The notes under the pieces: model-generated
What the model was told of the DNA's origin: nothing
Database searches by the model: none
What the model saw: only the letters and a program-made list of their open reading frames with translations
Shown: positions 9,698 through 18,001 of the stretch, piece after piece
Numbering within the stretch: position 1 is the first letter of the stretch
Layout: the number at the start of each line of letters is the position of its first letter
From: Synechococcus sp. CBW1108
GTDB taxonomy: Bacteria; Cyanobacteriota; Cyanobacteriia; PCC-6307; Cyanobiaceae
Length of the DNA: 64,000 nt
NCBI RefSeq assembly: GCF_015840335.1
Contig: NZ_CP060395.1
Span: 558,001 to 622,000, forward strand
Reading direction: 5' to 3'
Position numbers and translations under genes: made by a program

Positions 9698-11171
9698 AGC
9701 TCTGCAGCGTGTGTTGGGAAATGCGTTGCGGCGGGTGGGGGCGATGGGGCGGCAGCCGGAAGCGTTGCTGCAGCGCCGCCAGCGACAGCCCCTGCCGTTG
9801 ATGGGCCTTCTCGAGCCAAACCAGCACTGGCTCGTAGCCCGCCAGGCGGCAGCCCACATACAGCGCCTCGACCATCAATCGGGCGGCGGCGTCACGGTCA
9901 CCGCCATTGCGCAGCTGCTGCCACAGCTGCCACCAGCGCTCATCGGGGAACAGCTCCCGCTGGTAACTGCAGTGCAGCAATGCCCGGGGTTTTCGCCTGA
10001 GCGCATCGATCAGGTGCTCCAGATCGATGCTCCACGCCCGCCCATGACGCTCGACACCGCCGTGGCGCCGCTCCAGTTCGCAGGCGATCTGCCGGCCCAG
10101 AAGCAGCTGCAGCCGGTCGTGGAAGATCCGCACCGTCAGCCGCTGGTCGATCAGCCGCGGCGGCACCGAATACACGACTCTGCGTACCTCGATCGTGCTG
10201 GTGCGCCGCACCGTGAGCTGTTCAATGTCGTAGTCGGCAAAACGAAACCGCGGTAGTGGCCGCAGCGCCGCCTGCTCCTGCTCCAGCCGGATCAGGCGCG
10301 GCCTGTTGTACTGGTCAATCACCGCGGCCAGAAAAGCCTGGTATTCAGCCAGCGACTCGAAATCACTGCTGCCGCGCAGCAGCAACGCCTGCTCGATCCG
10401 CCGCTTGAGATGGCCATGGGGACTCTCCACACGGCCGTTCTCATGCGCCACCCCCAGGTTGTTGCGGCTGTAGGCCAGGCTGTAGTGGCTGCAGAGGGCG
10501 TGATAACGGCGGGTGATGTCGGAGCTGAAACTGCCGTTGCGGTTACGGCACGCTGCTGATAACCGGTCGGTGCGCAGTTCACCTGGCACCCCGCCGCAGG
10601 CAGCCAGAGCGTTCTGCAGACCCTCGGAGAGGGCTGCAAAACTCTCGCCGCCCTGGACCACCTGCGCATAGCTCCAGCCGCTCCAGGCCAGGCGGTAGTG
10701 GAACAGCAGATGGGGGAACACCTGGCCGGCGATCGTCACCTCCACCCCCTTGAGCTGGGTGAAGTCACAGAAGGCAATTTCGCCAGGCTCATAGCTCAAA
10801 GGGAAGATCACCTCCGGCGCCGGGCCGTGCAGTGCCTTCCACTCCCGCACCCGGCGCTGCAGGGTGCGCTGTAGCGGAATCCAGTCCACATCAGGTTTCT
10901 GCTGCTGCAGATGCTCCAGGAGCGTGATCGGCGTCAGCGCGGGTGAGCGCTGCAGCAACGGCACCAGCTCCTCCTCCCATACCCCTACCAGCGGATCGGG
11001 GCGGGTGCGGCCACGGGGCTGGTTCGCCCGCGGCTGCAGCTGATTGCATTCAATCCGGCGAGCACTGCGCACTGAGATGCCCGCCGCCGCGGCAGCAGCC
11101 TCCTGGCTGCTGCCGCCTCGTCGTTTCGTCATGAACAGATTGCGTTGGTGGCTTGTCAGTGGTGCCGGCAT
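9573..11171 (-). CDS. istA: IS21-family transposase IstA
   Basis: A DDE recombinase with an integrase (rve) core. From ATG at 11171 (MPAPLTSHQ) it gives about 532 residues. The N-terminal helix-turn-helix region is SQEAAAAAAGISVRSARR. The catalytic acids are the Asp in AFCDFTQL, the Asp in LRTDRLSAA and the Glu in NGRVESPHGHLK. The start could be 11189 or 11210; these add only a few residues that lie close to the element end. The open frame appears undamaged, so the element could be active. Confidence 0.92.
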   Translation of the reverse strand: MPAPLTSHQRNLFMTKRRGGSSQEAAAAAAGISVRSARRIECNQLQPRANQPRGRTRPDPLVGVWEEELVPLLQRSPALTPITLLEHLQQQKPDVDWIPLQRTLQRRVREWKALHGPAPEVIFPLSYEPGEIAFCDFTQLKGVEVTIAGQVFPHLLFHYRLAWSGWSYAQVVQGGESFAALSEGLQNALAACGGVPGELRTDRLSAACRNRNGSFSSDITRRYHALCSHYSLAYSRNNLGVAHENGRVESPHGHLKRRIEQALLLRGSSDFESLAEYQAFLAAVIDQYNRPRLIRLEQEQAALRPLPRFRFADYDIEQLTVRRTSTIEVRRVVYSVPPRLIDQRLTVRIFHDRLQLLLGRQIACELERRHGGVERHGRAWSIDLEHLIDALRRKPRALLHCSYQRELFPDERWWQLWQQLRNGGDRDAAARLMVEALYVGCRLAGYEPVLVWLEKAHQRQGLSLAALQQRFRLPPHRPHPPQRISQHTLQSYDDLLALHPAAPGGGSRPADPAATAAVGMDPLPLAEHRLAG

Positions 11172-11210
11172 CACCTGGTCCCTGCGCATCGGCACCAGGG
11201 TCTCCAGCAC

Positions 11211-12212
11211 TCACCCCACCGGCCAACGAGCTTGTCGCCGACCGGCCAACTTCATTGTCGGCGGACAAGCCTCCGCAACCCTGAGATCCCGCTCCGTGCA
11301 GGGCATGCAGCAACAGACCGCATTGGCAATGCGATCAGTCATCGCAACCATCGAGAAGCGCCGGTTGAACCGGAAGCAGAAGCCGCCCAGGTAGCGCCTG
11401 GCGTACTTGTCGAAATTGAAAGCGTGGAAGGTGCCGTTGAAGCCGGTCTTGAGGTTGCCCAGCACGGTGTTGATCCAACGGAACTGCGGCAAGTCGTTTG
11501 GGTGCTTCCCACCGGTGACGATGGCGTGATGGCTGCAGCCTGCCGTGGTCACGGCACGAAAGCAGGCCAGGCCATCGGAGAGCACCTGACTGCCGGGCGC
11601 CAGATGGCGCTTGGCCCACTCAGCGATGGCCTCTGAGCTGAAGCCACTCACGGCTGTGATCCTGGCGTGAATCAGCCGGCCCGCCTCATTCAAGGAGACG
11701 GCCGCGACGATGGGGATCTTGTTCTCTGAACCCCGACCTGCCTTGCCGCCCGGCAGTTCTCCGCCGAGGTAGGAATCATCGATCTGGACTTTTCCCCGCA
11801 GCAGGTAAGCCTCCTCCCGATCAGCCATCGCCCGCAGAATCTTGTGGTGCAGCAGCCAGGCGGTGTCGTAGTTCACGCCCAGGTGGCGGCTGAGCTCCAG
11901 CGAGGAGATCCCTGTTTTGGCCTGCCCGATCATGTAAAAGGCCAGAAACCAGGTGGTCAGAGGCAATTTCGTGGCCTGCATGATCGTGCCAGCCGTGAGC
12001 GTGGCCTGATGGCCGCAGCTGCGGCACTGATAGCGCTTGAGCCTGCGGCCATAGACCAGCCCATGCTCATGGCCATTGCAGCGGGGACAGCGGAACCCAC
12101 CGGGCCAGCGCGCCTTCTCCAAAGCAGCCTCACATTGCACCTCGGTGCCGTAGAGCCGCTGGAAGTCAGGCAGTGAAAGGCCTTTCTGGAACTGGATGAC
12201 GTTGCGCGCCAT
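11211..12212 (-). CDS. IS1595-like transposase, last codons replaced by IS21 end
   Basis: A transposase with an N-terminal zinc ribbon (CPRC...CRSC, residues about 42-69) and an ISXO2-like DDE domain (IDDSYLGGE, LSDGLACF, HAFNFDKYARRYLGGF). The native C-terminus of the family is a Cys-rich stretch, here CCCMPCTERDLRVAEA. At that point (11267) the IS21-like end begins, so the final residues (from about CPPTMK to 11211) are encoded by the other element. The enzyme lacks at most a few native residues and may be functional, but its own right-hand terminal repeat is not recognisable next to it. Confidence 0.85.
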   Translation of the reverse strand: MARNVIQFQKGLSLPDFQRLYGTEVQCEAALEKARWPGGFRCPRCNGHEHGLVYGRRLKRYQCRSCGHQATLTAGTIMQATKLPLTTWFLAFYMIGQAKTGISSLELSRHLGVNYDTAWLLHHKILRAMADREEAYLLRGKVQIDDSYLGGELPGGKAGRGSENKIPIVAAVSLNEAGRLIHARITAVSGFSSEAIAEWAKRHLAPGSQVLSDGLACFRAVTTAGCSHHAIVTGGKHPNDLPQFRWINTVLGNLKTGFNGTFHAFNFDKYARRYLGGFCFRFNRRFSMVAMTDRIANAVCCCMPCTERDLRVAEACPPTMKLAGRRQARWPVG

Positions 12213-12216
12213 GACT

Positions 12217-12238
12217 GAACTGGTATGTGCGTACCAGT
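12217..12238 (-). repeat. Short inverted repeat upstream of the IS1595-like transposase
   Basis: ACTGGTA, spacer TGTGCG, TACCAGT, directly upstream of the transposase ATG at 12212. It could be an element-end or operator structure. The outer boundary of the element on this side could not be fixed. Confidence 0.4.
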
Positions 12239-12283
12239 CTACGGCCCAGGCTCGCGGTGCGCGGAGCGAGCTGGGTAATCAAG

Positions 12284-12321
12284 ATCCTGGTTGGCGTCAT
12301 TGTGATGACACCAACCAGGAT
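12284..12321. repeat. Long hairpin, 17-bp arms with one mismatch
   Basis: ATCCTGGTTGGCGTCAT, loop TGTG, ATGACACCAACCAGGAT. No T run follows on either strand. It lies between the IS1595-like element and the YcgJ-like gene and could be an element end, a folded leader or a weak terminator. Confidence 0.7.
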
Positions 12322-12405
12322 TGTCAGCGCAAGACTCAGCAGGAGACAAGACAACCAAACTCTTGCTCACTAGGGTTTGCCAATCACCTCAAGGATCTGC
12401 TCGCC

Positions 12406-13122
12406 ATGCGCCGACACACGCTGACCCTGGCAGCAGCCCTCCCTTTGGTGATCAGCAGCGCCGCCCTCGCCCAACCCGCCAGCCTCAGCTACCCGCGTCC
12501 TGGCGTGGTGTGCGACTCGGTTGGCAAAACCTGCTACGATAGCTACGGGCCCTCCATCGGGATCACCTCAGAGGTGTACGGCAAGAAGGCCGCCAACCAT
12601 CTGTCCAAAAACCTCAGCCAAACCAGCAGCCGCGACTTCCGCCTGAGCACTGGCCAGGCCTGCAGCGTGGCCAAGCGCACCTGCTGGAACGACGGATGGG
12701 GTGAACGCAACGTGGCAGCCGGACTCACCAATCAGCTGTTCGGCTCCAGCACCAGGCCCGGCCAGGCCCAGGTGAGCCGAGATACAGGGCTTTGCAGCCT
12801 CAGCCGCGGTAGCCAACGCGTCTACGACGGCCCCTGCCTACTCAAGCAGGTGAGCCAGGGCGGCCAGAACCGCTACGAGATGCAACTTCAGAACGGCAAC
12901 ACCTACACCTTCCAGCAAGTGGGTGGGGGCTTCCAGACTCGTGATGGTTTTGGTGGCACCTGGCCGGTGACCTTCATCGACCACGGCAACACCGGTATCT
13001 TCCGCTTCAGCAACTACAAGCTGGTGGCCACCCAAGAGAATTCCAACCGCAACACCACTAGCAACCGCGATGCCGCTGTGGGCAATGCCCTCGGCAACCT
13101 GCTCAATACTCTTTTCCAGTAA
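12406..13122 (+). CDS. Secreted YcgJ-like protein
   Basis: A 238-residue exported protein of unknown function. The start at ATG 12406 is chosen because a signal peptide follows at once (RRHTLTLAAALPLVISSAALAQ). The mature N-terminal part has paired Cys motifs VCDSVGKTCYDSYG and ACSVAKRTCWNDGW, as in the YcgJ/Fels-1 prophage protein family. The C-terminal part (about residues 125-215) has a second Cys pair (LCSLSRG...GPCLLKQ) and a beta-rich stretch ending in NYKLVA. The four Cys suggest disulfides in the periplasm. No operon partner is seen: it follows the IS stack and is 126 bases from the next gene. Confidence 0.75.
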   Translation: MRRHTLTLAAALPLVISSAALAQPASLSYPRPGVVCDSVGKTCYDSYGPSIGITSEVYGKKAANHLSKNLSQTSSRDFRLSTGQACSVAKRTCWNDGWGERNVAAGLTNQLFGSSTRPGQAQVSRDTGLCSLSRGSQRVYDGPCLLKQVSQGGQNRYEMQLQNGNTYTFQQVGGGFQTRDGFGGTWPVTFIDHGNTGIFRFSNYKLVATQENSNRNTTSNRDAAVGNALGNLLNTLFQ

Positions 13123-13248
13123 GAGCGACCTGGGACGTCACATCGGCTTCATCGGCCACAGCGCAATTGAGTAGCCAACCGTGCGTGCCCTGGCCCTCGC
13201 GGTAAGCCGTGCCTGGTGCACGCACATCACGGAATGATCAAGGGAATC

Positions 13249-13893
13249 ATGAAAGCGATGGCTGGCCTTCAGAGCCTCTCCGCGATGGCCAAGCTGGCTG
13301 AGCGCTATGGCGAGCGTTGCGGTGGTCCTGTGATTGTCGCCGGCTTCGTGGTGGGTCTTGGAATTGTGCAGCTGGCCAGCGGGCCACTGGCACAAACCAG
13401 CCGCTTCAGCCTGGAGTTATTAATCCTGCTAGTGCTGCAGCTGGTGGGGCCCATGATGGTGGCGCTGTTTGCGCTGGCACTGCTCCTGCCCCGTTGGATC
13501 CAGCGTCTTCAAGTCGTGGGAGACGCCTACCGCGTTGAGCGGCTCGCAGCGGCAGGTCTTGCGGGCGCTCTGCTCCAGTTGCTGTTTCTGGCAGCCGCGA
13601 TGTGTGGCGGGGTGCTGGGAACGCCGCGTAGCGATCTGGTGGGTGAATTTCGTGATCTGCTCTATGGAGTTCTGCTGCCGGATGTAGCCCGCTCGTGCCT
13701 GCGGGCAGGCGTGTTTCTTGCCGCAATGAGTGGGTGGTGCCAATGGCGTAGCCGGCGTGCTCTGCTGCGCGGCCAGGATCCAGGCCTCTTGGTGAGCGAT
13801 CAGCTCGCCGAAGGATTTCTCTTGCTGCTATCACTCAAATTGCTATGGATCAGCGTGATCGATCCCTTGCACCTAAGCGCAAGCCCGCAATGA
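13249..13893 (+). CDS. Multi-span inner-membrane protein coupled to an MlaD-like gene
   Basis: About 214 residues with five or so hydrophobic segments (PVIVAGFVVGLGIVQLA, LELLILLVLQLVGPMMVALFALALLL, GLAGALLQLLFLAAAM and two later). ATG 13249 is preferred because AAGGGA lies six bases upstream; GTG 13216 or ATG 13234 are alternatives. Its stop overlaps the ATG of the MCE-domain gene by ATGA, so the two are translationally coupled. That position suggests a permease-like partner of a lipid transport complex. The sequence does not show a clear MlaE signature, so this is inference from context only. Confidence 0.6.
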   Translation: MKAMAGLQSLSAMAKLAERYGERCGGPVIVAGFVVGLGIVQLASGPLAQTSRFSLELLILLVLQLVGPMMVALFALALLLPRWIQRLQVVGDAYRVERLAAAGLAGALLQLLFLAAAMCGGVLGTPRSDLVGEFRDLLYGVLLPDVARSCLRAGVFLAAMSGWCQWRSRRALLRGQDPGLLVSDQLAEGFLLLLSLKLLWISVIDPLHLSASPQ

Positions 13894-14684
13894 GTCCCAC
13901 CATCCCCCCGAACAGCCTCCGCGAGCGCTATGTGTTCTTGGGTTCCGGCCTGGTGCTGGCAGTTGCGTTGGTGGTGGGGATGGCACGCGAACAGCAATGG
14001 GGCACACGCTGGGTGTTGTTGCATCTGTTGAGCAGCAATGCCGAAGGGCTGCGTTCCGGGCAGGACGTGCGCATTTCAGGCATCCCCGTGGGCAAGGTGC
14101 TGGCCCTACAGCTCGAACCCAATGCCAAGGTGAAAGTCACCCTGCGGGTGCAAGAACAGCATGCTGATCTGATTGGCCCCAAAAGCATGGCCAGCCTTGG
14201 CCAAGAAGGCGTTGTGGGTGATCACTTCGTGATCATCAGCGCGGATCCACAGGCCACTGAACCTGGCGCCAAATTGGCAGAGCGCACCTTGCCCTATGTG
14301 CAACCCGTAGCGATCAACAACCTGATGCATCGCTTGATCGACACGCAAACCGAACTGCTGGCGACGCTCAAAAACACAACGAGCCTCACCAGCCATGAGA
14401 TCCCCGCCACCCTTCGCGGGATCAACAAGCTGGCCTCCACGCTAGAACGGGAAACGGCAATCACCACACCTCAGCTGCGGCAGACACTGCAACAGCTGCG
14501 TTCAACCGGCAGCAGCGCCGAGCAAACCTCCCGCCAGGCTCAGCAACTCCTGCAACAGAGCCAGCCCTTATTGCTCAGCACGCTGCAAGACCTCGAACGC
14601 GTGGCCAGCAGCAGCCGCAAGATTCTTCAAACCGTGCAGCAGCTGCTGGGGCTGAGTGATGAAACGCCTAAAAGCTCAGATTGA
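13890..14684 (+). CDS. MCE/MlaD-domain lipid-transport-type protein
   Basis: 264 residues from ATG 13890, which overlaps the previous stop. One N-terminal membrane anchor (YVFLGSGLVLAVALVVGMA) is followed by the MCE domain (about residues 45-125) with the family's GLRSGQDVRISGIPVGKV and SLGQEGVVGDHFV segments. The C-terminal half is a Gln/Leu-rich coiled coil. MCE proteins form periplasmic rings that move lipids between membranes. The ATPase and a clear permease are not adjacent, apart from the coupled membrane protein. Confidence 0.85.
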   Translation: MSPTIPPNSLRERYVFLGSGLVLAVALVVGMAREQQWGTRWVLLHLLSSNAEGLRSGQDVRISGIPVGKVLALQLEPNAKVKVTLRVQEQHADLIGPKSMASLGQEGVVGDHFVIISADPQATEPGAKLAERTLPYVQPVAINNLMHRLIDTQTELLATLKNTTSLTSHEIPATLRGINKLASTLERETAITTPQLRQTLQQLRSTGSSAEQTSRQAQQLLQQSQPLLLSTLQDLERVASSSRKILQTVQQLLGLSDETPKSSD

Positions 14685-14925
14685 TCACGTGATGAGCCTT
14701 CGGGCCTGTGGGCTTCTTGAATTCCAGCGGCAGATCGCCATCACGCGTGACGCCCTGGCGCATCTCCGATGACGCGGCCTGCAGGTGGTTCTGTTCTTGA
14801 GCCACAGGCTGCTGCACCTCTGGTGTGGTGGTGGCCAGCACAATCGGCTCCATGGCCGAGGCATGCATTCTGAAGCCACTACCAACCAGGAGGCTTCCAG
14901 CCATCAACAGCGCAACAGACTTCAT
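14668..14925 (-). CDS. Possible small secreted protein
   Basis: 85 codons with a plausible signal peptide (MKSVALLMAGSLLVGSGFRMHASA) and a hydrophilic, Gln-rich remainder. The 3' end overlaps the convergent MCE gene by 17 bases. No Shine-Dalgarno sequence precedes the ATG and no family is recognised, so it may be chance. Confidence 0.35.
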   Translation of the reverse strand: MKSVALLMAGSLLVGSGFRMHASAMEPIVLATTTPEVQQPVAQEQNHLQAASSEMRQGVTRDGDLPLEFKKPTGPKAHHVINLSF

Positions 14926-15089
14926 TGGAGGGGATCTTGAGCACTATCCAGGCCATAGCCACGGCCAAGCGGCGATGGCAACAGTGCTGCGCTGATCTGA
15001 TGCAACACGATCCGCTAAGCACCGCCGTGCGGCGTTGATGCTGAGATGGAGCGGATCCAAGAGCTGCCTGGGCCCAGGCCCTCCGAGCC

Positions 15090-15515
15090 ATGACGAACAC
15101 CCACCGCAATGCCACCAAGCTGTGCCGGGCACTCATCGTGGTTGGGATGGTGGTGATCTCAGCAGCGGCCCATGCACAACGGGATGAAGCACCCGCTGTC
15201 AGAAGCAGCCACTACAAGACCCCCTGCACCATCAATGGCTACCCCTCCTGGTGCGCCGTTAGCGCAATGGGCAACATCCCCAACAGCTTGAAGGTGTAGT
15301 TCGCCCACGGTGATCAACCGATCTTTCAGTGGGTACCGATCAGCCAGGCCCGTGACCCATCAGGTGGATTAGAGATGCGCGAGATTACTTCGGGAACAAT
15401 GTGGGGACTGAAGGAATACGGCTTCAGCTCCCTCAATGAAGTCGGTGGGCTCAACAGCATCTGCGTGGGCAAACATGCGCGGCTTCCCTATCCAAGAGGT
15501 TGCGCCAAGCCCTGA
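15090..15515 (+). pseudogene. Small secreted protein gene with in-frame TAG
   Basis: The frame opens at ATG 15090 with a signal peptide (LCRALIVVGMVVISAAAHAQ). It continues past a TAG at 15297-15299 in the same frame to TGA at 15513-15515, giving 141 codons. The text after the stop still looks like ordered protein (FAHGDQPIFQW..., EITSGTMWGLKEYGF, CVGKHARLPYPRGCAKP). A single nonsense change is the simplest reading. The truncated product of 69 residues would keep the signal and one Cys pair (PCTINGYPSWCAV). Family unknown to me. Confidence 0.6.
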
Positions 15516-15683
15516 GCAGCTATCAAGCTGCAAGGGCCACTTCATGGACGGATGGCGTGCAAACAGCAGCTCACGAGATAGCGAAGACCGAAGCCTTCCA
15601 ATTCATGAGACAACGCAAGACTCAGTTGCAAGCCTCGTTCTCTCTTTAAAATCAAACAACAAGAAGTCCAAATCAAGTCATCA

Positions 15684-16585
15684 ATGCAGAGAGCACTCTC
15701 CCTAACTCCTGTGCTCATTGCTGCGCTCGCCATGCCAGCAGGAGCCGATCAATACGAAATCTTGTACAGACCACCGGGAGAGGCACAAGACCGGTCAATC
15801 ACCATCACCACAACAACAGGATCCTACAACCAATACAAAACGCTGCTTGAGAAACAAAAGTGGTGGAACAACTATGATTACGCAACCAGCGTCCTCAAGG
15901 GGAAACTGATCAGCGGGCCCGATAGCGGCGAGGAGTTTTACTTCACACCCAGTGGCAGCAACAAAGCTTTTGCGGCCAGCTTTACATCATTTCAATCGAC
16001 AAACGGACTCGTCGAAAGGATCAACGCGCAGCGATCGCAAGTGACATACAGCACACCAAAACTAACGCTTTACAGCATTTTCAACATTAGCAAGCTGATC
16101 AACGACACGTTGACGTGGCACTTGAAGCAGCCCCTATCATCAGCTCAGGGAATGTCGATACAGGAAACGCCAATAACAAGAGCAGCAATCTAGGGAAAAC
16201 GCTAGTGGCAGCATCCAAAGGCGGAACCCTCACGATTGACGAAACAAACCCCACCTACTCCCTGGACTTCACCGTCGACAACTCCAACACCAATCAAATC
16301 GACTCCGCTGGCAACACCGCCACGTTCAGCGGGGCCTTCACAGACGCAGCCAATGGCATCCCAGGCAACCTACTCATTGCAGATTCAGGCAGCACGGGCG
16401 GAGCCATTCGCCTGAATGGGTCCAACACGTATTCGGGCTTAACAACAGTCAAGTCAGGAACACTTGAAATCAATGGCTCCATCCAATCCAATACAACCAT
16501 CGAACAAGCTGGAAGACTCAAGGGATCCGGAACTATCAATGGCAACGAGCTCAGCTACGGCGGGGGGCTCAAGCTGCGCTGGTGA
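15684..16585 (+). pseudogene. Autotransporter remnant: signal, passenger start, and barrel tail only
   Basis: ATG 15684 opens a secreted protein (LTPVLIAALAMPAGAD) with a KWW motif at the place where the first autotransporter locus has PWW. A frameshift near 16100-16120 moves the reading to a second frame (ALEAAPIISSGNVDTG). That frame carries GGTLTID and a clear autotransporter-associated repeat (NGSNTYSGLTTVKSGTLEING). After TINGN it jumps directly to ELSYGGGLKLRW and stops. The last 40 or so bases match the 3' end of the first locus (about 7703-7747). The beta-barrel is therefore deleted, while the aromatic C-terminal signature survives. Confidence 0.8.
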
Positions 16586-16623
16586 TTTGCTGATCAGCCG
16601 AAGCTAGTCCGATCGAACCAGCA

Positions 16624-17448
16624 TCAGCTATTAAACCGGTGCTGGTTTAGGAGAGCCGTCCACACCTCACGGGGTGAGGCATCAAGATCTGAGCGTAACC
16701 GGGTCTGTAGCGTTCGCGCTGAACAGTGCAGATCCAGTGCAAGTTTGCCTAAGGCGAATCGAGGTTGAGGTTCCTCCGTGAGCTGGCTTTGCACCAATTC
16801 CAGGAAGCGGTTGGTGAGGTCATCGTGTGGTGGGATCAGAGACGCAGAGCCGGCTGCCAGCCGATGATTGATCAAGGCCTGCCAGAAAGCACCGGCACTG
16901 TGATCCAGCCAATGGGGATGCAGACGCGCCTCATCAATAAACTCACGTGCTTGGCGCAGCAGGGCCACGACCGTGGGCTGGCGGTTGGTGCGAAAGGGAT
17001 CGAGCACGGCAGTCTCTCCGCCTTGATCACCCAACCCTTCCAGCACCGTCACAGGCACGATGATGGAAACACCACTGGTGTTGGCTGAGCTCAGCCCATG
17101 CAGTTCTGCACCGGGTGCAATCCAAAGGGCCTGACCCGGGCTGGTGATCAACTCATCAGGACAGTCGGCCTGGCGCTCGAGCATGCAACCGAGTTCCGGA
17201 ATCCAGAGCACCGCCATGTCCGGGTTCTGACGCCGCAGCAACTCCAAGCCACCACCCTCTCCGCGCAGCTCCACCAGGGTTAGCGGCCCAGCCGCCGCCA
17301 CTTGGATGCTGGCCTGAAACACATCTCGATCGTGATCCAAGCAGCTGACGCGGCAGTCGCCCATCACCTGCTGCAGGCAAGCGCGCCAATGTTCAAAGCT
17401 GGAACTCTGAACAACTGGATAAAAAGCCGTGGTGGAAGGTTGCCTCAT
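16624..17448 (-). pseudogene. AraC-type regulator, truncated in its DNA-binding domain
   Basis: The N-terminal ligand-type domain (AraC_binding_2-like) spans roughly 170 residues. The first helix-turn-helix of the AraC domain is present (LGKLALDLHCSARTLQTRL), but the protein stops at HRFNS soon after, before the second helix-turn-helix. About 275 residues remain where relatives have about 310-330. ATG 17448 (MRQPS) or 17469 could be the start. With half of the DNA-binding domain missing it is probably inactive. No adjacent target gene is evident. Confidence 0.65.
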
Positions 17449-17660
17449 GCAGGAATCTGGGCCATCCAACAGTGCAGCAGCGGAAAGCTAAGGCCGATCA
17501 CATTCGAAAAACAGCCCTCAATCCGTTCCACCAGCCCACCACTGCGCCCCTCCAAAGTAAAGCCGCCAGCGCATTGGAGCGGCTCTCCGGTGGCCACGTA
17601 GGCCTCGATCTCTGCGGGGCTGAGCGGCGCGAACTGCACGCGGGTGGTGATGGTGGCATG
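17445..17660 (-). pseudogene. Duplicated 3' fragment of maf
   Basis: The minus strand reads [23 protein letters not shown] and [14 protein letters not shown], the C-terminal third of Maf. The DNA is nearly identical to 19290-19460 of the intact maf gene 1.8 kb away. It is fused upstream to unrelated coding-like sequence (frame open to 17915) and ends at the start of the truncated AraC gene. Catalytically it is meaningless on its own. Confidence 0.8.
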
Positions 17661-17932
17661 CGTGCAGGCATCGATCACCGCCTGAGCCTTGACCTGATTG
17701 TCGTCGGACACCAGGGCCAGCAGCAGCACTACATCCGCGTCAACCACCAGCTCAGGCTCTGCTTGGTCTGGACAGAAGCAGGGCCAGAAGACGTTGAAAT
17801 CGTTGATGAGCACTAGATGGTTCTGGTCCGCTCCAGGCGAAGTGCAACTGGAGGAATTCCTGCGCCCATGGACATCAACCAGAACCGCCTGACACAGGCA
17901 AGCCCGACAGCGCAAGCTCCTCCACGCTCACT

Positions 17933-17993
17933 CGGATTCGCAATAAATGCCAATTATTGAGGATCTTGATGCGATTCGTTTATTGAGAATCCG
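17933..17993 (+). promoter_or_regulatory. Probable operator/promoter region of hipB
   Basis: An imperfect inverted repeat flanks the region: CGGATTCGCAATAAATG at 17933-17949 and CGTTTATTGAGAATCCG at 17977-17993. A further TTATTG at 17954 pairs with CAATAA at 17941. Such repeats just upstream of a HipB-type gene are the usual autoregulatory sites of these antitoxins. Confidence 0.5.
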
Positions 17994-18001
17994 TGTAAAC
18001 C

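Larger units (their letters stand above)
8536..11267 (-). mobile_element. IS21-like element with istA and istB, about 2.7 kb
   Basis: Both ends start with TGTCC read inward and carry two tandem copies of a 23-bp unit with core TTGGCCG (8536-8589 left; 11214-11267 right). The two ends align without gaps over about 54 bp. Tandem terminal repeats next to 5'-TGT ends are characteristic of the IS21 family. It contains overlapping istA and istB on the minus strand. No target duplication is evident: the left flank is the ATPase gene and the right flank is the last codons of an IS1595-like transposase, which suggests a deletion or rearrangement at one side. Confidence 0.88.

Noticed and set aside
11268-12400. 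Full IS1595 element with defined ends
   Set aside because: The transposase is clear, but no matching terminal repeats or 8-bp duplication could be read on both sides, so only the gene and a nearby small repeat are listed.
17660-17915. A possible PIN-domain start ([17 protein letters not shown]) fused to the maf fragment
   Set aside because: Only one acidic motif is present, the upstream text is Cys-rich and not PIN-like, and no other catalytic residues follow.
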